DNA from: DASQDN01 sp963844855
Lineage (GTDB): Bacteria > Acidobacteriota > Terriglobia > Bryobacterales > Bryobacteraceae
Length of the DNA: 64,000 nucleotides
Direction of reading: 5' to 3'
NCBI GenBank assembly: GCA_963844855.1
Contig: CAWJQP010000016.1
Span: forward strand, 89,632-153,631
Below are positions 54,356-63,754 of the stretch, one piece after another (within the stretch, counting starts at the first letter, position 1; every line of letters starts with the position of its first letter). The position numbers and the translations under genes were made by a program. Under the pieces are notes generated by a model. It searched no databases, had not been told where the DNA came from, and worked only from the letters and a program-made list of their open reading frames with translations.

Positions 54356-55243
54356 ATGCCGACGACAACTCCCTTTCGAAGCATTCTTTTCCCGACGGAT
54401 TTTTCAAAGTCAAGCGAAGCCATCACCGACCATGTGGTTGGACTGGCCAAAGCAGCGGGCGTAAAAGTGTGGATCTTGAACGTAGTCCCCCGAGTGGAAG
54501 AGTGGCACGGGGTTTCGGAAACCTACTTTGGTCCGTTTAGCACCGCAGCTATAGTTGCCTTTGAGAAGAATCGGCAGAGTATAGAGGCGGAACGGCTCAA
54601 GATGTTAGAGCATTTTCAGGCGAAGCATTTTGCCTCCGTGGAGAGCGAAGTTTCGGTGAGATCGGGCGGCGTGGAAGAGGTGATTATCGATTTGGCCGAA
54701 GAGAAGGACATTGGGTTGATTATGATGCCGACTCGCGCTCTAGGACGCCGACGACAATTTCTCATCGGCTCAATAACCGCAAAAGTTCTTCACGACGCCC
54801 CTTGTCCGGTTTGGACTAGCCCTCATCCAAGAGAACTAAGTCCGTTTCGTCCATATCGTCGGATCGCTCTCGCTCTCGACTATCGATCCTTGTCCATTCC
54901 ATTGCTAATCCGCGCTTCCGAGTTCGCCGTGCTTTTCGGCGCCAGTCTAAGTGTATTGAGTGCGATTCCGAGCTCGCCTGTCGGCGGTCCGCAACTGGTG
55001 CAAACACTGAAGAAGGATCTGGAGGCTGCGTTGGAAAAGCAGCTCGGGGAAAGCAAAATCAAGGCCTCGATTCGCTTGCTGGAAGGCAATCCTGGCGACG
55101 TTATCTGCGAAGCGGCCGAAGATATTGAAGGAGCCGATCTGATTATTACAGGTCGTGGCAGGCTCGACGAGGCGGCAGGGCACGTACACAGTCACAATTA
55201 CGAGATCATCTGGAACGCACCGTGTCCGGTGATAACACTTTAG
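54356..55243 (+). CDS. two-domain universal stress protein
   Basis: A 295-aa protein. Domain 1: FRSILFPTDFSKSSEAITDH to IMMPTRALGRRRQFLIGSIT, AKVLHDAPCPVWTSPH; the nucleotide loop has Arg-rich residues in place of the first Gly. Domain 2 runs from YRRIALALDYRSLSIPLLIR to the end (IIWNAPCPVITL), with IITGRGRLDEAAGHVHSH as its loop. The ATG at 54356 starts the domain and lies 27 nt from the predicted promoter; longer in-frame starts (to 54209) would lie upstream of it. The lactate dehydrogenase gene follows after 99 nt and has no promoter-like motif of its own, so the two may be co-transcribed. Confidence 0.88.
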   Translation: MPTTTPFRSILFPTDFSKSSEAITDHVVGLAKAAGVKVWILNVVPRVEEWHGVSETYFGPFSTAAIVAFEKNRQSIEAERLKMLEHFQAKHFASVESEVSVRSGGVEEVIIDLAEEKDIGLIMMPTRALGRRRQFLIGSITAKVLHDAPCPVWTSPHPRELSPFRPYRRIALALDYRSLSIPLLIRASEFAVLFGASLSVLSAIPSSPVGGPQLVQTLKKDLEAALEKQLGESKIKASIRLLEGNPGDVICEAAEDIEGADLIITGRGRLDEAAGHVHSHNYEIIWNAPCPVITL

Positions 55244-55342
55244 GTGTGCTCCGGAAATATTCGATGCATGCCGACACTAAACATGTTACGCAGCAGCGAA
55301 CTCCCTGACCGGAGGTCTCGAGGTGCATTGAAGGAGTAAGAG

Positions 55343-56275
55343 ATGAACGTCGGTATTGTTGGGTGTGGTCTTGTCGGCGGTAGCGCGGCGTATGCGCTCA
55401 CATTGGGCGGCATAGTCACGGAAATCGTGCTCGTCGATCTCAACGCCAACCTCGCTCGGGCGCAGGCAGAGGATCTTCTTCATGCCACACCGTTTTCCGC
55501 GCCGGTGCGAATCATGGCCGGCGACTACGCGGACCTTGAAGGGTTCGGACTAGTTATCCTGGCGTGTGGTGTTGGGCAACGGCCCGGGGAAACGCGTCTC
55601 GAGCTCCTGAAACGCAACGCCCGCGTGTTCGAAACGGTTGTTCAGAAAGTGATGAGTTATGCGCCCGACGCTATCCTGTTGATCGCCTCGAATCCTGTAG
55701 ATGTGATCACGCAGATAGTGACCGACATAGCCGGGATTCCGTCGCAACGAGTGATCGGCTCGGGTACGATTCTGGACACTGCGCGGTTTCGGGCTTTGAT
55801 CGCAGAAGCCCTCGGTGTATCACCCAAATCCGTCCACGCCTATGTGATTGGCGAGCACGGCGACTCGGAGGTGCTGCTGTGGTCTAGCGCCAGAGTTGGC
55901 GGTATAAGCCTCACCGATTTTGCTGGTCAAATCGGAGTCCAGGTGAATCGCGACACCGGGATGCGTATCGATGATGGTGTTCGACGGGCGGCTTACCGGA
56001 TCATCGAGGGCAAGGGCGCCACCTACTATGGCATCGGTGCAGGCTTGGCGAGAATCGTGCGGGCGGTGCGGAACGATGAGCGTGTGGTACTGACCGTTTC
56101 TACCCGCACGGTGGGCGTCGCTGATTTGCCGGAAGTCTGTTTTTCCCTTCCAAGGATTGTTGGCGGCGCTGGGGTTCTGGACACTCTGCGGCCGACACTA
56201 TCGGAGGAAGAATACGAGGCTCTCATGAAAAGCGTGGGCGTCATTCAAGGTGCCGCGGCGGGCTTGGTTTCCTAA
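55343..56275 (+). CDS. ldh: L-lactate dehydrogenase
   Basis: A 310-aa NAD-dependent dehydrogenase of the lactate/malate family. It has the GIVGCGLVGGSAAYAL Rossmann motif, the substrate loop GVGQRPGETR with Gln that favours lactate over malate, IASNPVDVITQI, GSGTILDTARFR and the catalytic VIGEHGDSE. It reduces pyruvate to lactate and regenerates NAD+, matching a fermentative role next to the pyruvate:ferredoxin enzyme. AAGGAG lies seven bases before the ATG. The length is normal. Malate dehydrogenase is unlikely because of the Gln. Confidence 0.9.
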   Translation: MNVGIVGCGLVGGSAAYALTLGGIVTEIVLVDLNANLARAQAEDLLHATPFSAPVRIMAGDYADLEGFGLVILACGVGQRPGETRLELLKRNARVFETVVQKVMSYAPDAILLIASNPVDVITQIVTDIAGIPSQRVIGSGTILDTARFRALIAEALGVSPKSVHAYVIGEHGDSEVLLWSSARVGGISLTDFAGQIGVQVNRDTGMRIDDGVRRAAYRIIEGKGATYYGIGAGLARIVRAVRNDERVVLTVSTRTVGVADLPEVCFSLPRIVGGAGVLDTLRPTLSEEEYEALMKSVGVIQGAAAGLVS

Positions 56276-56373
56276 TAGGCTCCATAACCACCCGATCATT
56301 TTACTGTCGACCATGGCTCTGGGAGCGACGCTAGGCCGCCTCCACACTTTTTGCAGATATGTCGTCGCCATCG

Positions 56374-56658
56374 CTACAGTGACCACCTCCAGCCGGCAAT
56401 CTCTAGGTCGTAGATACCGTCGTAAGCGTGATTGCGGCAGTCGGCCTGCCGGTCGCGATACTTCTCCTTCGCGTGGGTGCCGATGCGCTGCAGTTTCGGG
56501 GCACAGTGGATCATATCGATCGGCAGGCTGAGGGAGATTGCGCGATCGATGGCGTTCTGGCGGACCTCGGCCTTGTTTTCGAATGAGGGCGCTATGAATA
56601 TGGGCGCATCAGTGGCAATTAGGAACTTGTTATAAGTAAGAACATTCATGATGAACAC
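56374..56658 (-). pseudogene. possible phosphoketolase C-terminal remnant
   Basis: The frame ends with AIDRAISLSLPIDMIHCAPK, LQRIGTHAKEKYRDRQADCR, NHAYDGIYDLEIAGWRW and a stop. The pattern ..IDVI.RVPKLQ...K...RD...E...Y....D.PEI..W.W resembles the end of phosphoketolases. The upstream part of the frame comes from the duplicated hsp20 segment, so only a tail remains. The assignment rests on remembered family pattern and is tentative. Confidence 0.4.
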
Positions 56659-56875
56659 TCTGCCAGGATCGGGGATGTCATTTGCTTGCTTGGATCTGAT
56701 TGATCGGCATTTGTATCGGTTTCATGAACGCCTCCCTTTGCAGGCTGCAGGTGTAGGGCCAGTATTTCCGATAGAACTTCCGCATCACCTCTGCGTCATT
56801 TAGCGCAAATATATGTGTAGTTGAGCCGGTTGCCGCAGCCACTTCAATTACGGGCTCAAGAACCGGCCGCTGTCC
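56658..56875 (-). repeat. diverged copy of the hsp20 promoter and first codons
   Basis: Matches 53403-53620 along 218 bp. The copied start (MKPIQMPINQIQ) runs into stops. The right end supplies the last six codons and the stop of the VIT-like gene, so the copy has replaced that gene's original end. Confidence 0.8.
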
Positions 56876-57422
56876 ATCCGCTGACTAAGCTACCAACGAA
56901 AAAGGCTAGTGTCGCGGCGACGCCGCCGACGCCCAGCATCTCCAGTCCGTTGATCCACCACGAACCGCTGGCTAGCAGAGTTCTCGAAGCCCCGATCACG
57001 AACAATGAGAGCGCGCCGAATATGGCGGTGACAGTAAAACGCCCTTGCTCGACTACCGGCAGAAGATACGCCAGAAGCGGTAAGGAGCCAGCCGTCACGA
57101 AAGCTGCGAAGGTAACTATCCCGTGTCGAACCGCAAACGGCTCTGAGATTGAGCCCGAAACCTGCAGTTCCGCAGAACTTCTTGAGCGGATTGCCAGGTA
57201 GTTGCTGGCGCCCATCGAGAAGCCATCTGCGAGCAGGTTTGAAATTCCCAGGATCAGCACGATCCGGGGTGAAAGATCGGCGCCGGCAACTCCCGCCACA
57301 ACGGCGAAGGTCGTGACGATTCCGTCATTCGCACCGTAGATCAAATCTCCCAGGTAGTGCTGAAGAACCTCGCGGTGGGAGCGGAGGACCGGATGCGAAG
57401 TTCGACCAATGGGTAAGGACAT
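56856..57422 (-). CDS. VIT/CCC1-like iron/manganese transporter
   Basis: A 188-aa membrane protein: LQHYLGDLIYGANDGIVTTF and AVVAGVAGADLSPRIVLILG are the hallmark first helices of the VIT1/CCC1 family, followed by LLADGFSMGASNYLAIRSR. Three further helices follow, ending near FFVGSLVSGW. These proteins move Fe2+ or Mn2+ out of the cytosol or into stores. The ATG at 57422 starts the conserved region; a longer frame upstream is not conserved. Its last codons derive from the duplicated hsp20 segment, so the C-terminus may be slightly changed. It is divergent from the histidine kinase gene. Confidence 0.8.
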   Translation of the reverse strand: MSLPIGRTSHPVLRSHREVLQHYLGDLIYGANDGIVTTFAVVAGVAGADLSPRIVLILGISNLLADGFSMGASNYLAIRSRSSAELQVSGSISEPFAVRHGIVTFAAFVTAGSLPLLAYLLPVVEQGRFTVTAIFGALSLFVIGASRTLLASGSWWINGLEMLGVGGVAATLAFFVGSLVSGWTAAGS

Positions 57423-57606
57423 CACCCCGGCGACCGCACGCAGACGACCACCATGGTGAGGGACAATGCAAGGACGGTACAGTAGCGTGCGATGCTCCAC
57501 GGCGGAGCATGCCTTGGTGATACGGCTTTTCCGAGCGCGTGCGCATTGGCCTGCGAGGGAATTCAAACATGGTCTGGAGCCAAGCGACACAGGAAGCGAT
57601 GCGAGG

Positions 57607-59557
57607 ATGGAGCGCCGTTTCAGGCACCTATTGGAGGCCGCATCTGACGCCATTCTCGAAATAGACCGCGACGGTAGCATTGTCCTGATGAATGCGGCAA
57701 CGGAGCGACTCTTTGGCTACAGCAGGGAAGAGTTGTCCGGCAAGAACGTGGACATTCTAGTGCCGGATGAGGTACGATCTCGCCACGCTCAGCACCGCAC
57801 CAACTACGTCGCTCACCCGCTACCCCGTCCCATGGGCATCGGTTTAATGTTGCAGGGCCAACGCAAGGACGGTACACGATTTCCAGTTGAAATTAGTCTC
57901 AGTCCCTTTGAATCTGAAGAGGGGTTTCGGATCGGAGCAATTATCAGAGATGTCACGGACCGGGTAAAGGCGGAAGAACAGATTCGCGCTCTCCAGACGA
58001 GGTACACGGGAGAGTTGACCGCCGCCAATCGCCAATTGGAGCTTCGGAACCGCGAAGTGGAAGCAGCAAACCAGCTCAAGAGCGAATTCCTTGCAAGCAT
58101 GAGTCACGAGCTTCGAACACCCCTGCATACAATCATCGGGTTTGCCGAGCTGCTTAGCGAGGGGCTCGAGGGGCCTCTCAGTGATAAGCAACTTAGATTC
58201 GTCAACCACATTCTTCGAGATGGGCGGCATCTGCTGGACTTGATAAACGACATCCTGGACTTGAGCAAGATCGAAGCCGGTCGTCTTGAGTTAAGAATGG
58301 AAGAGTTTGATTGGACCGAAGCTCTGAAGGAGGTGGTCGGAGTCACTTCAGCCCCAGGCCAAGACTAAGGACGTAGTCCTGAGTTCGCCTAACGAAATGC
58401 CACGCCATCGGCTTTGCGCAGATCGAGTACGAATCAAGGCGATTCTGTACAATCTGCTCAGCAACGCGGTGAAGTTCACCCCTTCAGGTGGAAAGGTGTG
58501 GGTTGAAGCGGCGATAGAGCAAGAAGTGCTCGCGATATCCGTCCACGATACCGGCATCGGAATTCCGGTTGAGCAGCAGACCCGTATTTTCGACAAATTT
58601 TATCAAACCGGTATGACGACGAAAGGAGTTCGCGAGGGCACAGGCCTTGGGTTGGCAATTACGAAGCATCTTGTGGAGCGTCATGGCGGGAAGATAAACG
58701 TCGAGAGCAACCCAGGGAGTGGCAGCTCGTTCACTTTTACAATTCCGCTCGAAGCCCGTGATGTTGAGCCCGTGGTGACGCAGCGGCATGACGACGGTAC
58801 GAAGCCGCTTCTACTGATTGTTCAGGCTGATGCCGCGGCGCGAGAGGCGTTGGTAGATTATCTAGAACCTCAAGGCTATCGGACAGAAGTGGCGACCACT
58901 GCAGATGAGGCGCTGGTCAAGGCGAAAGATCTCCATCCTGACGCGATCACCTTAGACCTGCTGATTCCAGGAGCTGAAGGCTGGAACACGTTACGCGATT
59001 TGCGCCAGACACCGGAGACGGCCAGAATCCCTGTGCTCGTCGTCTCCGTGATAGATGAGACTCAAGGTAATCTTACGGCCGGGGCCGCCGCTTACTTAGT
59101 AAAGCCGGTCGACCGGGAAGTTCTTCTTGGGGTTCTCCGCCAGCACGTCCGTACTCATCCGGGCAATCCATCAAAAATATTAGTCGTTGACGATGAACAG
59201 TCGTCGCTCCAGTTGCTACAAGAGGTGCTGGGAGGAGCAGGCTACCTTCCGATCCTGAACAGCAGCGGACGGCAAGCTCTCGAGACGCTGGCGCAGACGC
59301 AAGTGTCGGCCGTAATTGTCGACTTAATGATGCCGGAAATGAACGGATTTGAGTTCATCGTTCGCGTTAGAGAGCAACCCCGTTTTCAGAATCTGCCCTT
59401 GTTCGTGCTCACCGCGAAGGAGCTTTCGGGTCACGATTTCGAAGCGCTACGTCAGAGTACGAAAGCCGTTTTCTTGAAGACTGCGACTTGGCGAGAGGAT
59501 CTCGTTTCACAGTTGCGTACAATTACGCCAATGCCCTCGATTGCGAGTGGGAAATGA
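57607..59557 (+). pseudogene. hybrid histidine kinase (PAS-HisKA-HATPase-REC-REC) with one frameshift
   Basis: About 650 codons. PAS domain: ERRFRHLLEAASDAILEIDR, FGYSREELSGKNVDILVPD. Coiled coil, then HisKA with SEFLASMSHELRTPLHTIIG (phospho-His). HATPase with ILYNLLSNAVKFTPSGG, HDTGIGIP and GTGLGLAITKHLVERHGGKI. REC1 (ITLDLLIPG, VKPVD) and REC2 (LVVDDEQSS, VIVDLMMPEMNGF, FLKT). An extra T near 58347 (GTCACTTCAGCCC) breaks the frame between HisKA and HATPase; without it the reading is continuous. The 3' end overlaps the next receiver gene (ATGA). It probably senses a cytoplasmic signal through PAS. Confidence 0.85.
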
Positions 59558-59946
59558 AAAGAGTACTGGTTGCTGACGACAAGGAGAGTAGTCGTGAGTT
59601 CGTCCGAACTGTGCTGGAGCATTCTGGATGTGTTGTGGATGAGGCTATAGACGGCCGCGAAGCTCTTGCAAAGGTAAGGGAGAATCCACCTGATCTGGTC
59701 GTGCTCGATCTGCATATGCCCGGCTTAGATGGATTTGCTGTGATGGAAGAGCTTCGACAAGATGCCCGGTACCGTTCTCTCCCTGTTGTCGCGTTGACTG
59801 CGAGCGCGATGCAGGGTGATCGAGAACGTGCGTTAGCGGCCGGCTTTGTGGACTACATGACGAAGCCTATATCCTTAAGCGTCCTTCGAAATCGTGTGTT
59901 GGGATTGATTGCTGATAAGGGAGTGGCAGATGAGCCCCTGTCCTAA
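59554..59946 (+). CDS. single-domain response regulator (CheY-like)
   Basis: A 130-aa receiver: MKRVLVADDKESSREFVRTV with the acidic pair, LVVLDLHMPGLDGFAV with the phospho-Asp, ALTAS (Thr switch) and YMTKPIS (Lys). There is no output domain, so it likely relays phosphate, for example from the hybrid kinase to the NtrC protein. It overlaps the kinase stop by four bases and the NtrC gene by 17 bases, so all three are translated together. Confidence 0.9.
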   Translation: MKRVLVADDKESSREFVRTVLEHSGCVVDEAIDGREALAKVRENPPDLVVLDLHMPGLDGFAVMEELRQDARYRSLPVVALTASAMQGDRERALAAGFVDYMTKPISLSVLRNRVLGLIADKGVADEPLS

Positions 59947-61319
59947 GTCCGACGTGCGCATCGTCATAATTGATGACAACGCCGGCAGCGTCGAACTGAT
60001 GGCCAGCGCGTTGGCCGGGGAGGGTGTGGATATTGTTACATCGACAGACCCGGAAGACGGCCTCGACCTTATTTTTCAGAGGCATCCCCAGATCGTTCTC
60101 ACAGATCTCGTAATGCCCAAGCTGACGGGCATGCAGGTTCTGGAACGAATCATGGAGTTCGATCCGGCCATTGACGTCATCCTAATGACGGCGCACTACT
60201 CCACTGAGTCCGCAGTCGAGGCGATAAAGAAAGGCGCTACGGATTACCTGAATAAACCGGTGTCGGTTTCGACGATTCGGGAGCGAACAAAGGCTCTTAT
60301 TGCACAGGCTCGGCAAACTCTACGAGCGTCGGAACTCGAGCGAGAGTTGTTGGAGGCAAGCCGATTCCAAGGTCTGATTGGACGCAGCCCAAAGATGCTC
60401 GACATGTTTTCGACGGTGAGGCGAGTGGCTCCTCACTATCGCTCTCTGCTCATTACCGGACAGACTGGGACGGGTAAGGATTTGGTCGCGCGTGCCGTCC
60501 ACCAACTCAGTCCGGTCTGCTTCTGGCAACTTTGTAGTCGTGAACTGCTCTGCTGTCGTTGAGACGCTTTTCGAAAGCGAGTTATTCGGTCATGTGAAGG
60601 GTTCGTTTACCGGTGCGGATCGGGATAAAGTTGGCCTTGTGGAGCACGCAAGCGGAGGTACGCTGTTTCTTGACGAGATCGGGGATATGCCCCTCTCGAC
60701 GCAAGCTAAACTGCTGCGCGTTCTTCAGAATCAGGAAGTCCAGCGTGTTGGATCTTTAACTCCGCGCAAGGTAGACGTTCGTGTAGTTGCGGCGACCAAC
60801 AAGAACTTGCGTTCCGCTATTGCAGAACGAGCTTTTCGGGAGGATCTCTACTATCGGCTGACCATGGTCGAAGTTCATATCCCGTCGCTGGCCGAACGAC
60901 ACGAAGATCTCCCATTGTTGACGCAGCACTTTCTAGAGAGGTTTTCGCACCAGTTCGGTAAGCCCTTGTGCTCGGTCACTCGCCGTGCCCAAATCGTGCT
61001 ATCTCGTCACGCGTGGCCGGGTAACATTCGCGAACTTGAGAATGTAATCGGACACGCCTGCATGGTTGCTATGGGCGATACTATCGATGTCACGGATTTA
61101 CCCGAGTATCTGAGAACTGATGGCCATGCGGATTCTGCGCCCGCACACGCGGCTGTGAACGATGCGAGTCCCACCAGCAGTTCACTCGAAGAGAACGAAC
61201 GACTGCTCGTTATCGGCGCACTTGAACGCGCAAAAGGTAATCAGTCGGAGGCAGCCCGTCTTTTGAGAATCGGACGGGATGCGTTGCGCTACAAGATGAA
61301 GAAGTACGATCTCTCTTAG
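59930..61319 (+). pseudogene. NtrC-family sigma-54 activator with one frameshift
   Basis: Receiver: RIVIIDDNAGSVELMASALA, VLTDLVMPKLTGM, LNKPVS. AAA+ domain: Walker A GQTGTGKDLVARAV; an extra T near 60510 (CCGGTCTGCTTC) shifts the frame; then NCSAVVETLFESELFGHVKG SFTGA (GSFTGA in place of the usual GAFTGA loop that touches sigma-54), GGTLFLDEIGDM (Walker B), and the arginine region FREDLYYRLTMVEVHIPSLA. A Fis-type HTH ends the protein (ALERAKGNQSEAARLLRIGR DALRYKMKKYDL). Without the extra base it is a complete about 462-aa activator. It is the obvious candidate to drive the sigma-54-type promoters of this island. Confidence 0.88.
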
Positions 61320-61331
61320 GTTTTCCTGACA

Positions 61332-62204
61332 TCAGATGCATAACACTGGGCACGGCGCACGTCGGACAATAGCATAGCCATGGCTGCCTAGACGGCCGGG
61401 CAACTCTGGCGCGCCGCCTTTGCCGATTACAATGAGATCCACGTTGTGCTCCTTAGCGGCGCAGGCCACTCGACGCGAGGCTTCCCCCACCAGAACATGG
61501 ACTTGCGCAGGAACTCCAGTTCGATCGAGCGCGTCTTGCATGGCCTTTTGAACCGACTCGGTGGATATTGGAGGACCGCCTGGGTCCACGAGCGGGAGCA
61601 ATCCTTCTTCTACGGGCGTGATTACATGCGTAGCGAGAAGTTGCGTTCCAAGCTGATCCGCGAGCTCGGCAGACTGTCTCAAGACTTCGTCTGTCTCCCA
61701 ATCCAGTCCAACAGCACACATGATTCGCTGTAGCTTCAACCACTGCTTGGGATGGATAGCTTTATCGAGGTGAGGACCCGTCAAAACAGGACAGTGCGCG
61801 TCGTGTAATACTTTCGCAGTTACCGACCCTAGGAGCATCTGTCGAAACGGCCCAAAGCCACGAGTCGGCATTACAATCATCCGTCCTTTGCTCTCACCGC
61901 CATACACCACGATGCACGCCGCCGGATCACCCACAAGCACGCAGAGGTCTGATGGAACATGCGGTATGTACTGTTGCTGGAACGCAGACAACGCGTCATT
62001 TGCAATTTGTTTTCGTTGCGCCAGCTCGGCCTCGTCTCCGGTGTAGAGACGATCCAACGGACTACTACCGCGCGGCAAACTCTCAACGACGTGAAGCAAG
62101 GTCAGCTTCGCCCGAAGACGTCGCGTCAAAGCCGCCACATAGGGACACGCGTCGATGCTTCGGTCGGAGAAATCAATTGGGAAAACAACTTCCTTGATAT
62201 TCAT
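61332..62204 (-). CDS. two-domain universal stress protein
   Basis: A 290-aa protein. Domain 1: MNIKEVVFPIDFSDRSIDAC, IVMPTRGFGPFRQMLLGSVT, AKVLHDAHCPVLTGPH. Domain 2: RIMCAVGLDWETDEVLRQSA, VHVLVGEASRRVACAAKEHN, LIVIGKGGAPELPGRLGSHG, AIVRRAPCPVLCI. The ATG at 62204 has AAGGAGCACAAA upstream and overlaps the stop of the preceding carboxypeptidase-regulatory-like gene by four bases, so the two are coupled. It converges on the NtrC gene with 12 nt between the stops. Confidence 0.88.
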   Translation of the reverse strand: MNIKEVVFPIDFSDRSIDACPYVAALTRRLRAKLTLLHVVESLPRGSSPLDRLYTGDEAELAQRKQIANDALSAFQQQYIPHVPSDLCVLVGDPAACIVVYGGESKGRMIVMPTRGFGPFRQMLLGSVTAKVLHDAHCPVLTGPHLDKAIHPKQWLKLQRIMCAVGLDWETDEVLRQSAELADQLGTQLLATHVITPVEEGLLPLVDPGGPPISTESVQKAMQDALDRTGVPAQVHVLVGEASRRVACAAKEHNVDLIVIGKGGAPELPGRLGSHGYAIVRRAPCPVLCI

Positions 62205-62512
62205 TTTGTGCTCCTTACCGCTTCTGTCCAATCGCCCGTCCGAACTTTCTTCTGGGATCCACGCAGCTTCAGGTCCAATTGCGTGTGCTGTCCACGGAAG
62301 AGCAGAACATTAAATACCCACGTGCATCCGTGACCTTCTGCTTTTGCGAACACCGAGTAGCGCCCCTGCCGCAACGCTGTTAGTCTGTAGAATCCAGTGG
62401 CATCGCTTTGCGCAACCTGAACCTCCCGAGAGAACACGTTCGTGGCAGAAACAGTCGCTCCAGCTATAGCCCTTTGATTTTCGTCGGTGATGTGGCCGCC
62501 CAGCGAGGCCAC
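62201..62512 (-). CDS. carboxypeptidase-regulatory-like domain protein
   Basis: A roughly 103-aa beta-sandwich protein: SLGGHITDENQRAIAGATVS, ATNVFSREVQVAQSDATGFY, RLTALRQGRYSVFAKAEGHG, a CarboxypepD_reg-type domain common in Acidobacteria. The upstream sequence in the same frame encodes a leader-like LRAALLVLSLPRIDDPDVA, and a strong ribosome-binding site with ATG (GGAGGTGATCC at about 62590) lies just out of frame. So a one-base change may have separated the original start and leader. GTG 62512 is the only start left in frame. It overlaps the USP gene by four bases. Confidence 0.65.
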   Translation of the reverse strand: MASLGGHITDENQRAIAGATVSATNVFSREVQVAQSDATGFYRLTALRQGRYSVFAKAEGHGCTWVFNVLLFRGQHTQLDLKLRGSQKKVRTGDWTEAVRSTK

Positions 62513-62624
62513 GTCAGGATCATCGATTCGAGGAAGTGAGAGAACGAGTAGAGCAGCGCGTAAGCCCGAATACTTTGATCATGGATCACCTCCATTCCCA
62601 TCGATCCAAAGGCATGAGCCAACG

Positions 62625-63718
62625 CTAGCGAACCTGGATGGCGACCTTCAACACCTCGTCTTTTCGTCGAGCGAAGAGATCATAGGCCTCGGCTATTTGA
62701 TCCAAGGTGAATGTATGGGTCAATAGCGGAACCAGGTTTAGCCGGTGGGCCTGAACCAGCCGCATCAGACGGGCCATGCGCTCCTTCCCGCCCGGGCACA
62801 GCGTTGTGACGATTGTCTGGTCGGCAAGTCCTGCGCCAAATGCCTCAAGCGGTATACGCAAATGGCCGGAGTAAACGCCTACACTCGACAAGGTTCCGCC
62901 AGGTCGAAGAACGCGTAGCGCGTTCTCGAAGGTTTCCTGAAGGCCAAGTGCTTCGATAGCCACGTCAACGCCACGCCCGTGTGTTTGTGCCAGAATCATC
63001 TCCATCGGATGAGCCGAGGACAGAAACGTGTGAGTTGCGCCGAAGAGCTTGGCGGTCTGTAGCCGGTGAGGTTCAGAATCGACCGCAAATATCTGCGCCG
63101 CTCCGCGCAGTTTTGCGCCCAGAGTGGCGCAGAGCCCGATAGGTCCTTGAGCAAACACAGCCACCGTATCGCCAAGCTGTATGTTGCCGTTCTCCGCAGC
63201 GGCGAAACCGGTCGAGGCTATATCGGCAAGCAGCAGCACTTCTTCATCTCTGAGATCGTCAGGCACGAGGGTCAGGTTCGCCTGGGCGTACGGAATAAGC
63301 ACATACTCGGCTTGAGTGCCGTCGATTGTGTTGCCGAGTCGCCAGCCCCCCAGCGCACCGCCACACTGAGATGTATGACCGCCAAGGCAGGGTTCGCATT
63401 GTCCGCACGGCGTGATCGCGCCTACAAGAACTCTTTGACCGACTTCATAGCCCGTCACGCCAGGTCCGAGCTCATGAATGACTCCGACAGCTTCATGACC
63501 GATGGTCAAGCCCGGATTACCGGATACTCGCCTTTGATGATGTGGATGTCTGTTCCGCAGATCGTTGTGAGATGCACCTTTATAACGGCCTCTCCATATC
63601 TGGGACTTGGAATCGGTTTTTCTTCCAGTGCGAAGTGCCCGGGACTGTGGAACACATTTGCTTTCATGAATCCAGGCGCTGTTGTAATACGTGCACATTG
63701 CTCGACTGCGTTTGTCAT
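62625..63718 (-). pseudogene. zinc-dependent alcohol dehydrogenase with one frameshift
   Basis: The N-terminal part: MKANVFHSPGHFALEEKPIP, VHLTTICGTDIHIIKGEYP (catalytic Cys), then a one-base loss near 63520. The rest runs PGLTIGHEAVGVIHELG (His-Glu), PCGQCEPCLGGHTSQCGG (four structural Cys), VAVFAQGPIGLCATLGAKLR (NAD(P) fold) and RRKDEVLKVAIQV. The joined protein is about 365 aa, normal for the family (isopropanol or threonine-type dehydrogenases). It probably reduces aldehydes or ketones in fermentation. The start is MTNAV at 63718 or MKANV at 63667. A sigma-54-type motif lies at 63755-63770. Confidence 0.85.
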
Positions 63719-63754
63719 CCTTTTCTTCGTCCTTGCCTTTCCGCAAGGACTGAG

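Noticed and set aside
57435..57450. TGGTCGTCTGCGTGCG as a sigma-54 promoter for the VIT gene
   Set aside because: The transcription start would fall about two bases before the ATG and the -12 part is GTGC; probably chance.
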